The translations under genes and the position numbers were made by a program. Below, in pieces: positions 16,002-23,279 of a stretch of DNA of 42,994 bases. Positions within the stretch are counted from its first letter, which is position 1. The number at the start of each line of letters is the position of its first letter. This DNA is from a bacterium. Its GTDB lineage: Bacteria; Patescibacteriota; Minisyncoccia; Phycocordibacterales; UBA918. Below the pieces are notes generated by a model. That model was not told the DNA's origin. It saw nothing but the letters and a program-made list of their open reading frames with translations, and did not search any database. The stretch is taken from the NCBI GenBank assembly GCA_027487145.1, contig JAIYEC010000069.1, positions 1-42,994 of the forward strand. Reading direction: 5' to 3'.

Positions 16002-16313
16002 ATGTTCACCTTGTACTACAAACCAACTTGTCCATTTTGTCAGCGAGTACTGCAGATGGCGGAAAATTTTAATATTGAATTAGATTTACGAGATATTTCA
16101 GAGAGCGAAGTATTCTTGGCTGAATTACTCGAAAAAGGCGGAGACAAACAAGTTCCATTTTTGATTGATACAGAAAAAGGCGTATCGATGTATGAGTCAA
16201 GTGACATCATTGACTATTTCCGTGAAGCAGCAAAAACAACGACTGCTGCTCCAGCCGCAGTAAAGCCGCGGGTACATATCGGTGGATCGACCTGTGTTTC
16301 GTGCGAGGGATAG
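16002..16313 (+). CDS. Glutaredoxin-like thiol-disulfide oxidoreductase
   Basis: The 103-residue product has a thioredoxin fold with the active site CPFC (Cys10 and Cys13), the cis-proline motif QVPFLI and YESSDIIDYF, as in glutaredoxins and GST N-terminal domains. After about residue 80 it gains an Ala/Pro linker and a second Cys pair (STCVSCEG), which is not typical and could serve as an internal redox partner. Possible -10 elements are TATACT (15967-15972) and CATAAT (15987-15992). Confidence 0.88.
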   Translation: MFTLYYKPTCPFCQRVLQMAENFNIELDLRDISESEVFLAELLEKGGDKQVPFLIDTEKGVSMYESSDIIDYFREAAKTTTAAPAAVKPRVHIGGSTCVSCEG

Positions 16314-16377
16314 GCTACACCTGTAGGGTAACTAGCGATAGCTAAAAGACGTTGTATAAAGTAAGCAGATATAACAC

Positions 16378-16740
16378 ATGACATTTCCAACCATCAATTA
16401 CAAGTTTAACGGCATTGAAGAAGCGAAATCTTTACCTGTAGTAGTTGAGCAAAAATTCTCACCGCTCGCTAAACTGATTACAGAGGGGGGTAGAGTAACG
16501 TGTCAGGTAGAATTTGAGAAGATAACCTCTCATCAACATGGCCGAATTTACCGAGTCGAAGCAAATCTTTCAGTAAATGGTACGCTCTATCGGGCTGAAG
16601 CTACTGAACTTAGTTTTGAGGGTGCGATTGATAAGGTGCGTGATGAGCTTGATTCTGAGCTGAGTCGATCTAAGGATAAGCAAGATACCGTACAGAAGCG
16701 AGCGGGAAGAATCTTTAAGTCCTTACTCACAAGAGGCTAA
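16378..16740 (+). CDS. hpf: Ribosome hibernation factor, HPF/RaiA family (short form)
   Basis: The 120-residue product matches the S30AE domain that binds the 30S decoding region and silences ribosomes in resting cells. The visible signature is CQVEFEKITSHQHGRIYRVE, with a beta strand (ANLSVNGTLYRAEAT) and a helix (GAIDKVRDELDSEL). The long-form C-terminal dimerisation domain is missing. The 3' end overlaps that of the convergent fmt gene by 18 bp. No Shine-Dalgarno is visible. Confidence 0.85.
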   Translation: MTFPTINYKFNGIEEAKSLPVVVEQKFSPLAKLITEGGRVTCQVEFEKITSHQHGRIYRVEANLSVNGTLYRAEATELSFEGAIDKVRDELDSELSRSKDKQDTVQKRAGRIFKSLLTRG

Positions 16741-17598
16741 GTACACGGTAAAATCAACTTCTTTTTTCCCTTCGGGGATAACCCGAGTCAATGTAAGGGT
16801 GTCGTCAGCAAGGGCGGCGCCTTTTACTTTTACACGTTTTCCCTCATAGATGAAAAAGGTATCACCGATACCAGAAAAAGCCTGAATTTTGCAAAATATC
16901 TCTCTCGCTTCAATTCCGGTTGGGAGGTTATGAGGATTAATATGAAGCTCACTATCAGTTTTTAGAAATCGCTTGGTGTAGGTGGCGTCCTTATGGTTTT
17001 GTTCGGTGGGTGTAAGTGATCCGTCTACCCACTGCAAAATAGTCTCAGCTAATAGTTTGCCACCAAGTTCTGCCAGGTCTCTATCTAGCGCAGTACCTTC
17101 AGAGGGCCAAGCGTGAGGCGTGTATGGAACTTGCGCAAGTAGCGGACCATGATCCATCTCTTCATCCATGAGCATAATGCTTACGCCTACCTCATCTGGT
17201 CTGTCTTCTAAGATAGCGGTTCGGATTGGACTCATGCCACGAAGTTTAGGGAGAAGTGAGGGGTGGACATTAATGGTGCCGTACTTCGGAAGTTCCAAGA
17301 ACCACTTGGGAAGAATAAAATTGTACGCAACTACCACAAATAAATCCCACTGTGTATCGGTGATCTCAGTCAGTGATATCTTGTCTTTATATGAATCAGG
17401 CTGAAAGACAGTGATATTGTGTTCCTGGGCCCAGACTTTAATGGGAGGAGGTGTAAGCTCAAGACCACGACCACGAGGCCGGTCGGGGTTACAGACAACA
17501 AGTTTTGGAGTAAGACCTGCGTTATGGAGCGCCTTGAGTGCGGGTAGACCTAGTGGTTCGCCACCAAAAAACGCAATCTTTAATTCGGATTTATTCAT
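16723..17598 (-). CDS. fmt: Methionyl-tRNA formyltransferase
   Basis: This enzyme formylates the initiator Met-tRNA. The 291-residue product contains the N-terminal Rossmann-like domain (IAFFGGEPLGLPAL) and the catalytic segment INVHPSLLPKLRGMSPI with the Asn/His pair. The catalytic Asp lies in IMLMDEEMDHGPLL, and a C-terminal OB-like domain completes the protein. An extended -10 on the minus strand (TGA plus TATACT, with TATACT at 17608-17613) ends 9 nt before the ATG. It lies in the common order priA-def-fmt, but repeat element F separates it from def. Confidence 0.95.
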   Translation of the reverse strand: MNKSELKIAFFGGEPLGLPALKALHNAGLTPKLVVCNPDRPRGRGLELTPPPIKVWAQEHNITVFQPDSYKDKISLTEITDTQWDLFVVVAYNFILPKWFLELPKYGTINVHPSLLPKLRGMSPIRTAILEDRPDEVGVSIMLMDEEMDHGPLLAQVPYTPHAWPSEGTALDRDLAELGGKLLAETILQWVDGSLTPTEQNHKDATYTKRFLKTDSELHINPHNLPTGIEAREIFCKIQAFSGIGDTFFIYEGKRVKVKGAALADDTLTLTRVIPEGKKEVDFTVYLASCE

Positions 17599-17631
17599 AT
17601 CTTGTAAAGTATATCACCGGCATACGCTCAG

Positions 17632-17792
17632 GATGTTTTGAGACAAGGTGAGCTATGGGATGGGCCCCATAGCGCAAGACTCATTGAGATATTTTAAAGC
17701 GAAGCGAGAAAATATCCAATGAGTGGACAGCTTCTGTAAGAAGGGAGGAAAAATTTTTGAGGTGTACGTATTTACTAAAGTGCAACGTAGTA
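17632..17792 (-). repeat. Dispersed 3' hairpin element F (long form)
   Basis: The element starts right after the def stop codon and reads in the direction of def. On the minus strand it contains CGTTGCACTTT, the core GTACACCTCA and then a segment nearly identical to element B. That segment has a small hairpin (ACAG/CTGT), a hairpin with CTCATTG and CAATGAG arms, and a third with GCTATGGG and CCCATAGC arms. The left arm of the first hairpin is shortened compared with elements A-E. It fills the whole def-fmt gap up to the fmt promoter. Confidence 0.8.
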
Positions 17793-18323
17793 TCAAGACT
17801 TTTCCTGTGTCCGTTTGGCTTGTTCTTTCTCAACCGGCCAACTATCTTCAGCTCTATCAATAAAGAGAGTGCCATCAAGGTGGTCACATTCGTGTTGAAT
17901 AATCTGCGCGAGTAAGCCACCAGCGCCTCTTGTGTATTTTTTTCCATTTTCATCGTGAGCTTCGAGAGTCACATTGGTATGTCGTCTCACAACTCCGTAT
18001 AGTTTAGGTACTGAAAGACATCCTTCACCAACGACGTGCGTCTTCTTAGAGACTTTTACAATTCGCGGATTAATAGCAATGATGGTGGGGAAGCGTTCTT
18101 CTGGTGAACCGCTTTGATCTTCAATCAAAAACATTCGCTTCGCTACACCAATTTGGGGCGCTGCAATTGCCACCGCTGAAAAACCATCAACCTGGTACTC
18201 TTTAATAGCGGTTCGCAGTCCCTTGAGGATTTTTGTTACTGTTCCGTCAGTAAATTCCTCTGGAGTGATTTCTTCAGAAATGGTGTGGAGCGCTGGGTGA
18301 TTTTGGGCTACTAGCTTTGCCAT
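17793..18323 (-). CDS. def: Peptide deformylase
   Basis: This metalloenzyme removes the N-formyl group from new proteins. The 176-residue product shows motif II EGCLSVP and motif III QHECDHLDG with the Cys and His metal ligands and the catalytic Glu. Motif I reads AVAIAAPQ, in which both conserved glycines of GxGxAAPQ are Ala, an unusual change near the active site. The start at 18323 is supported by an extended -10 (TGC plus TATATT on the minus strand) ending 9 nt upstream. It lies between the PriA-like gene and fmt, matching its functional partner fmt. Confidence 0.95.
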   Translation of the reverse strand: MAKLVAQNHPALHTISEEITPEEFTDGTVTKILKGLRTAIKEYQVDGFSAVAIAAPQIGVAKRMFLIEDQSGSPEERFPTIIAINPRIVKVSKKTHVVGEGCLSVPKLYGVVRRHTNVTLEAHDENGKKYTRGAGGLLAQIIQHECDHLDGTLFIDRAEDSWPVEKEQAKRTQEKS

Positions 18324-18369
18324 ATACGTCACAATATAGCAAAAAAGGCTGGATTTGCGAAGTAAATTC

Positions 18370-20262
18370 CTAAACGATTCGCTCAGGATTTATTTCTACC
18401 TTCACGTAGGGTGGTAGTTGTCGCACCTGTGACATTGCTTCAGCAAATCGCCCCTTCTCTTCAAGTGGTATGCGCATTAATACATGGCGAAGCGTATGAC
18501 TTTTAGTGGAGTGAGGATTGGTATAAAACTCCGCCAGAGGTGTCGTGAGGATTTGCTTAATCTCGCTTTCTGATTCTTTTACCACTACTTCAGGACCTGA
18601 CCACGAAAGGAGAATAAAGGTACTAAATGGCGGATAGAGAAGTTGCTTACGAAGCAGGATTTCATCATCAAAAAACCGTTCAATCGCTCCTTTGCTCGCA
18701 TACTCGACTAATTGGTCCGGGTCATTTCGGGTTTGAATCAGCACTTCGCGAACGCTACATTCACGCAGCTTCATAATCAGTCTAAAGAGTGATTCGTCTG
18801 CTCGCCAGGTTGGGGTACTTCTCGCTGCATCAAGCGAGATAATGGCACTGACAGCAACGCCTTGGTGGAGGTGTGGTAGTGCTACTTGTGTTCCAATTAA
18901 AATTCCGCCTTTTTTACTAAAGAACTCTCGAACCACTTTTTCAACTTTTTGGGGAGTAGGGGCGGTACTGTGATCAAGGAGGGTTACATCAGTGTGTGGG
19001 AAGAGGTTTTTCCATTCGTCATACACCTGCTGTATTCCAATTCCTCGTTCTTTTAGTCGCCAAGAACCACAGTTATCGCAGGTGTCAGCTGCGCGGACAC
19101 GTTTCCCTGATGTACTTGAAACAAACCAACGCTCTTCAGTATCATTCTTTACCGTCCGGATGAGCGAATACGGTGTATGAGAATCTGGACACCGAAAGAT
19201 ATACCCACAATCAATGCAGGCTACCACCGGGGCTAGGCCGCGTCTCGCGCTGTACAAAAAGACATGACCTTTTGCTTCAAGTGCGGTGGTGACACTCTTG
19301 ATAAGGGCTGGTGAAAACAGTTGGAAGGGAACTTCGCTGCTTGGTTTATCATTTTGCTTAACAACGTGAACAGGCGCAGAAAATACGAGCCGTTTTACCT
19401 CCTCCCCGTATGTAAAATAGGTATCGGCTCGTCGTTTAGCTTCTTCTTCAGTACGAACTACCGTATCACCTAAAATAATGCTTGCTCCTTGAGCTTTGGC
19501 GTACGTGATAAGAGCATCACGGTGGTCTAGATACGGTCGAGTTCGGTCAATGTAGTGTGCGCTCGCTGATTGTTCGACAATGACACTCGTGATGTCTCCG
19601 CGACCGCAGTACGCATACGGAGGGGTGGTGATAATCAGTTTAGAGAATTTTGTATCCTCTAAAGCTTCTGTCATCTGCTGATAGGTTTTTTTACTTGGGG
19701 TAGCGGTGAGGGTGATGATTCTGTCTAGAATACCGTGTCCTAACTCTCGCTTTGCGTACATGACATCTGTGCTTGTTGGTACTACAAATAAGACCGAACC
19801 GCGTTTAGCGAAGGTGCTTCTAATGTGACTTTGATAACTGCGATACCGCTCATCAAGACGAGCCATCAAAATTTGTGGTGTCGTCTCTTCTTGGTGAATA
19901 ACAGCAGTACTGTCTTTATAGGTTCGAAGACCATTTCTAATATCTGAAGGAAGGAGGGTGAAGAGAATTGAGCCGAGTGATGCGGGATATCGCTCACTGA
20001 GTTTTAGGGCGGTATCTCGAATAGCTTGAGGGACAACACCGGTCGCTTCTTGATTTGGAAGTTTTCGTAATGAGAAGGTGGCTGCCTTAAGCGCGGTTTT
20101 GGCGGTGCCGACCGTGGTCACGTTGGTAACTATGGCGTGTTTACTTTTTCCGCGAATCGGAACTTGGAGGAATGTCCCAATCTCATACGAAATACTTGAG
20201 TAGTAGGAGAGTGACTCAAGGTGGGTGCCGCGGATGAGAGGAATCACTTCAATGACGTACAT
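18370..20262 (-). CDS. priA: PriA-like primosomal protein N' with degenerate helicase motifs
   Basis: Over 630 residues the layout follows PriA: an N-terminal DNA-binding domain (YEIGTFLQVPIRGK), then two helicase lobes with a Cys-rich zinc region between them (CIDCGYIFRC, CDNCGSWRL). The Walker A motif (GSGKT) and the DEAH-type Walker B are not visible. The corresponding places read SVLFVVPTSTDVMYA and VIVEQSASAHYID. The usual QVAGRAGR motif is also absent, though ILIGTQVALPHL resembles motif V. ATP-driven unwinding is therefore doubtful, and a loading-scaffold role is plausible. An extended -10 (TGC plus TATACT) ends 6 nt before the ATG. Confidence 0.85.
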   Translation of the reverse strand: MYVIEVIPLIRGTHLESLSYYSSISYEIGTFLQVPIRGKSKHAIVTNVTTVGTAKTALKAATFSLRKLPNQEATGVVPQAIRDTALKLSERYPASLGSILFTLLPSDIRNGLRTYKDSTAVIHQEETTPQILMARLDERYRSYQSHIRSTFAKRGSVLFVVPTSTDVMYAKRELGHGILDRIITLTATPSKKTYQQMTEALEDTKFSKLIITTPPYAYCGRGDITSVIVEQSASAHYIDRTRPYLDHRDALITYAKAQGASIILGDTVVRTEEEAKRRADTYFTYGEEVKRLVFSAPVHVVKQNDKPSSEVPFQLFSPALIKSVTTALEAKGHVFLYSARRGLAPVVACIDCGYIFRCPDSHTPYSLIRTVKNDTEERWFVSSTSGKRVRAADTCDNCGSWRLKERGIGIQQVYDEWKNLFPHTDVTLLDHSTAPTPQKVEKVVREFFSKKGGILIGTQVALPHLHQGVAVSAIISLDAARSTPTWRADESLFRLIMKLRECSVREVLIQTRNDPDQLVEYASKGAIERFFDDEILLRKQLLYPPFSTFILLSWSGPEVVVKESESEIKQILTTPLAEFYTNPHSTKSHTLRHVLMRIPLEEKGRFAEAMSQVRQLPPYVKVEINPERIV

Positions 20263-20318
20263 GAGGGTAGTATAGCAATAAATAAGAAACTGAGCTTGGG
20301 GAAGAAAAAACTATAATC

Positions 20319-20354
20319 AGCTAAAATGCACCTATTAATAGGTGCATTTTAGCT
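20319..20354. repeat. Perfect 36-bp palindrome with core CACCTATTAATAGGTG (copy 1)
   Basis: The palindrome reads AGCTAAAATG on its left arm, then the 16-bp core and the exact complement. It lies between murA and priA, about 45 bp upstream of the priA -10. As RNA it would form an 18-bp hairpin usable in both directions. Copies 2 and 3 (33528-33567, 33982-34015) share the core but have different, still perfectly complementary, arms. Confidence 0.9.
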
Positions 20355-20392
20355 TAGAAAATCAGTAGATTGGGCGGACGCTATCAAGGATA

Positions 20393-20433
20393 AGCGGCAC
20401 CAGCCTCAGGCCTTGCCTGGGGCTGGTGCCGCT
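20393..20433 (-). terminator. GC-rich hairpin at the murA stop codon
   Basis: A 13-bp arm (AGCGGCACCAGCC with its complement) encloses a second 5-bp stem (CAGGC/GCCTG) with one mismatch between them. The hairpin begins at the murA stop codon. It has no T tract on the murA strand, so termination is likely but not typical. The core GGCACCAGC recurs in the hairpin at 41704-41734. Confidence 0.6.
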
Positions 20434-21931
20434 AAAACTCATCAAGATAGCTAATATTGGCTCCCAGGGTCGTGAGGCGTTCGACGAGCTTCTCATAGCC
20501 ACGATTGATGCTGTAGATATTTCGGAGGATCGAGCGACCTTCGGCACCGAGCATAGCGATAAGAAGAATGGTAGCTGGTCTGAGGGCTGGTGGGCAGACA
20601 AGTTCGTTAGCGCGTAACTTGCTTGGTCCGGTGATGTAGATTCGGTGTGGGTCTGCCAAAACGGTGTCGCCGCCGAGCTTATCAAGCTCAGTAAAGTAAA
20701 TAGCTCGCTTTTCGTACATCCAGTCATGAATGAGGGTTTGACCATGTACCTGGGTTGCGATAACAGCAAAGAACGGCAAGTTATCAGCGTTGATGCCAGG
20801 GTACGGGCGAGAGTGAATTTTTTCAGATACGGCAACGAGTTTTGATGGCTTTGTGGTGATATCAACTAGCTTCACTTGTCCATTCTTGCCAAGGTACGGT
20901 TTGCTCTGCGTATACTTAAAGCCCATTTTCTTAAGGGTAAGGAGCTCAAGTTCAAGAAACTCAATCGGGCAGCGGGTAATGGTAAGGCTCGAATTTGTCA
21001 CAATCGCTGTGGCCAAGAAGAACATTGCGTCAGTCGGGTCTTCTGCCAGATGATACTCAATATCTTTTTTGATTTCTTTTACACCGGTAATGGTGAGGGT
21101 GGTGGTTCCAACACCTTCAATAGTGACACCAAGATGTTGCAGGAATACACACATTTCTTGCACCATGTAGTTAGCCGAGCAGTACTTAATAGTGGTTGTT
21201 CCACTCGATAGGGCAGCTGCCATGAGGGCATTTTCTGTTACCGTATCTCCTGACTCATAGAGAATAATCTCACTCGGTCGCTTGTGCTTCACTGCCACTT
21301 TGTAGGCATCATCAGTTACTTTGATATCAACTCCAAATTCTTCCAGGGCGTAGAAATGAGGGCGGACAGTTCGACTGCCGAGTTTACAACCACCTGATTG
21401 TGGAAGGGCAAACGTACTCATCCGGTGAATCAGTGGTCCGATAAACATCACAATGCTCCGAGTTCGTTTGGCTGCTTCAATATCAATCTTAGTGAGATCA
21501 ATCTTCGCTGGAGGAGTAATTTTCATCATGTTTTTACTCCATTCGATTTTTACGCCGATACTCTCAAGTACCTCAACTAATCGATGTACTTCCTCAATGC
21601 GAGGCATGCCGTAGAGGGTAGTCGTGCCTTTATTTAAGAGAGATGCACATAACAAACCGACGGCTCCATTTTTTGAGGTATTGGTCTGGATGGTACCGGC
21701 TAGTTTTTTACCACCAGTAATTTGCACGTTGACCGTTCCGGGAGAAAGAGTGATGAGGTTTTTACCGAGCGCTTTACCGATACGCTTGAGCATGTCAGCA
21801 CTCACATTTTGTTTACCACTTTCGATGCGAGCAATCGCGCTTTGGGTTGTCTTGAGCTTTTTAGCTAAGTCAGTTTGAGTAAGACCGAGAGTTTCTCGTA
21901 CGTCCGCAATGCGGGTTCCAATATCTTGCAT
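20432..21931 (-). CDS. murA: XRE helix-turn-helix / MurA fusion (UDP-GlcNAc enolpyruvyl transferase)
   Basis: The 499-residue product joins an XRE/HTH_3 DNA-binding domain (residues 1-62, LGLTQTDLAKKLKTTQSAIARIESGK) to a full MurA. MurA makes the first committed peptidoglycan precursor from UDP-GlcNAc and PEP. Key residues are present: Lys87-Asn88 (TNTSKNGA), Cys182 in SGGCKLGSRTVRP (the PEP-binding, fosfomycin-reactive Cys), Asp in INADNLPFF, and IYSINRGYEKL near the end. An extended -10 (TGC plus TATACT) ends 8 nt before the ATG and overlaps a small inverted repeat that could be its own operator. It is divergent from an mreB gene, which links wall synthesis and cell shape. Confidence 0.95.
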   Translation of the reverse strand: MQDIGTRIADVRETLGLTQTDLAKKLKTTQSAIARIESGKQNVSADMLKRIGKALGKNLITLSPGTVNVQITGGKKLAGTIQTNTSKNGAVGLLCASLLNKGTTTLYGMPRIEEVHRLVEVLESIGVKIEWSKNMMKITPPAKIDLTKIDIEAAKRTRSIVMFIGPLIHRMSTFALPQSGGCKLGSRTVRPHFYALEEFGVDIKVTDDAYKVAVKHKRPSEIILYESGDTVTENALMAAALSSGTTTIKYCSANYMVQEMCVFLQHLGVTIEGVGTTTLTITGVKEIKKDIEYHLAEDPTDAMFFLATAIVTNSSLTITRCPIEFLELELLTLKKMGFKYTQSKPYLGKNGQVKLVDITTKPSKLVAVSEKIHSRPYPGINADNLPFFAVIATQVHGQTLIHDWMYEKRAIYFTELDKLGGDTVLADPHRIYITGPSKLRANELVCPPALRPATILLIAMLGAEGRSILRNIYSINRGYEKLVERLTTLGANISYLDEF

Positions 21932-21939
21932 ATGGGATG

Positions 21940-22004
21940 AGTATAGCAGATATGCTATGTCGTATGGATTTACCCCTGGGTATAGTATTTTGTGATACTA
22001 TACT
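21940..22004. promoter_or_regulatory. Divergent murA/mreB promoters with two inverted repeats
   Basis: The murA -10 (minus strand, 21940-21945) overlaps ATAGCA-GATA-TGCTAT (21943-21958). The mreB -10 TATACT (21999-22004) overlaps a perfect 9-bp inverted repeat, GTATAGTAT (21980-21988) and ATACTATAC (21995-22003), with a 6-nt spacer. Both are in the right place for repressor binding. The HTH part of MurA is one candidate regulator. Confidence 0.6.
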
Positions 22005-22011
22005 GCCACGT

Positions 22012-23025
22012 ATGTTTGCGTCTTTAACGCCCAAAATTGGTATCGATCTTGGTACCACCAGTATCCTGGTGTTTGTTCCCGGCCAGGGGATTGTTCTTAA
22101 TGAACCGTCAGTGGTAGCTATTTCTGAGAATAACGAAGTATTGGCGGTTGGGAGTGAAGCCAAGGCTATGATTGGCCGAACGCCTGATAGTATCCGAGCC
22201 TACCGGCCTATGCGCGATGGTGTTATCGCTGACTATAAAGTGACCGAAGCCATGTTGCGCTACTTCCTGAAGAAATCAATGAGTAAGTACAGTCTCTTTC
22301 GTCCGGATGTAATGGTTTCAGTACCAGCGGGCGTTACTTCAACTGAGCGTCGAGCAGTGGTGGAAGCTGCCATGCGAGCTGGAGCAAAAAATGCCTTTGT
22401 CGTAAAAGAACCAATTCTGGCAGCGATTGGCGCAGGAGTACCTATTTATGAACCACAAGGACACATGATTGTAGATATGGGAGGCGGTACTATCGACGTT
22501 GCTGTAATTTCTCTCGGTGGCATTGTGGCGGCCAACTCCGTAAAGTGTGCCGGTAACCGAATCGACACGGCCATTATCGATTACGTCAAAAAGACTCGTA
22601 ATCTTGCGATTGGAGAAAAAACGGCTGAAGATATTAAAATTGGCGTTGGTTCAGCCTTACCACTTGAAGAAGAACTTACGATGGAAATCAAGGGTCGTGA
22701 TATGTTGTCAGGCTTGCCTCGCACGACCGAGATTAAGAGTAATGAAGTTGTTCGTGCTACACAGAAAGAATTGAAAGAGATGATTAAAGCCATTAGAGAT
22801 GTGTTTCAAGAGACACCACCTGAGCTCGCCGCAGATATTATTGATGGAGGAATTATTCTTACGGGCGGTACCTCACAGCTTCGTAATTTCCCAGAACTCA
22901 TTAGGCGTCGAACTGGCGTGAAGGCCCGGGTCGCAGACCAGGCCCTGTTTTGTGTGGCGAAAGGGACGGGGACAGCGCTTGAACATCTTGATGTCTACAA
23001 GCGCGCCGTACTCGCGAAGCGGTAA
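22012..23025 (+). CDS. mreB: MreB-family actin-like cell-shape protein (first paralogue)
   Basis: The 337-residue product has the actin-like ATPase motifs: phosphate-1 IGIDLGTTSILVFVPG, phosphate-2 MIVDMGGGTIDVAVISLGG, and the adenosine region GGIILTGGTSQLRNFPEL. Such filaments guide lateral wall synthesis. The start at 22012 was chosen because TATACT ends 7 nt upstream and the conserved region starts at once (FASLTPKIG). It stands alone, without mreC or mreD, divergent from the HTH-MurA gene; a second MreB is in the mre operon at 34069. Element A follows the stop codon directly. Confidence 0.95.
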   Translation: MFASLTPKIGIDLGTTSILVFVPGQGIVLNEPSVVAISENNEVLAVGSEAKAMIGRTPDSIRAYRPMRDGVIADYKVTEAMLRYFLKKSMSKYSLFRPDVMVSVPAGVTSTERRAVVEAAMRAGAKNAFVVKEPILAAIGAGVPIYEPQGHMIVDMGGGTIDVAVISLGGIVAANSVKCAGNRIDTAIIDYVKKTRNLAIGEKTAEDIKIGVGSALPLEEELTMEIKGRDMLSGLPRTTEIKSNEVVRATQKELKEMIKAIRDVFQETPPELAADIIDGGIILTGGTSQLRNFPELIRRRTGVKARVADQALFCVAKGTGTALEHLDVYKRAVLAKR

Positions 23026-23146
23026 CGCGTTTTAATAAGTACTCATCTACTTCGTTACTTTCACAAAAAATATTTTCAATGTACAAAAAAGTACACCTCA
23101 AATATTTTTTGCTCAGCGCCTCGTATCTAAGCACTTATTAAAACGC
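23026..23146 (+). repeat. Dispersed 3' hairpin element A
   Basis: The element begins at the mreB stop codon and is framed by a perfect 14-bp inverted repeat (GCGTTTTAATAAGT at 23027-23040 and its complement at 23133-23146). Inside are TTCGTT and TTTCAC, then a stem pairing AAATATT-like arms, the apex TGTAC/GTACA and the core GTACACCTC (23091-23099), then GCTCAGCGCCTCGTATCT. The whole can fold as one long hairpin with two conserved internal loops. There is no T tract. Confidence 0.85.
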
Positions 23147-23238
23147 TTGAATGTACCACTCTAATCATTAAGAATGTACTTTCATACGTTACTCAGATTA
23201 TTCGCGTTACAACGTGACTGCGCCTGGGTGTGGTTAAG

Positions 23239-23272
23239 AGAGACCTGCTTTTACAGTTGTCTCTAGTACAAT
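23239..23272 (+). promoter_or_regulatory. Promoter of the TraD-like gene with inverted repeat
   Basis: TACAAT (23267-23272) ends 7 nt before the ATG at 23280. Just upstream AGAGAC (23239-23244) and GTCTCT (23259-23264) form an inverted repeat with an inner CTG/CAG pair. This is a possible regulator site over the -35 region. The 90 bp between element A and this site show no clear feature. Confidence 0.5.
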
Positions 23273-23279
23273 ACAAATA

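Noticed and set aside
23026..23146. Elements A-F as ordinary intrinsic terminators
   Set aside because: They lack a T tract after the stem, contain conserved internal loops and, in D, are followed by a separate normal terminator. A termination role by another mechanism is not excluded.
23026..23146. Elements A-F as insertion sequences or a CRISPR array
   Set aside because: They encode no transposase, are spread singly over 25 kb with no regular spacers, and no target-site duplications are visible.
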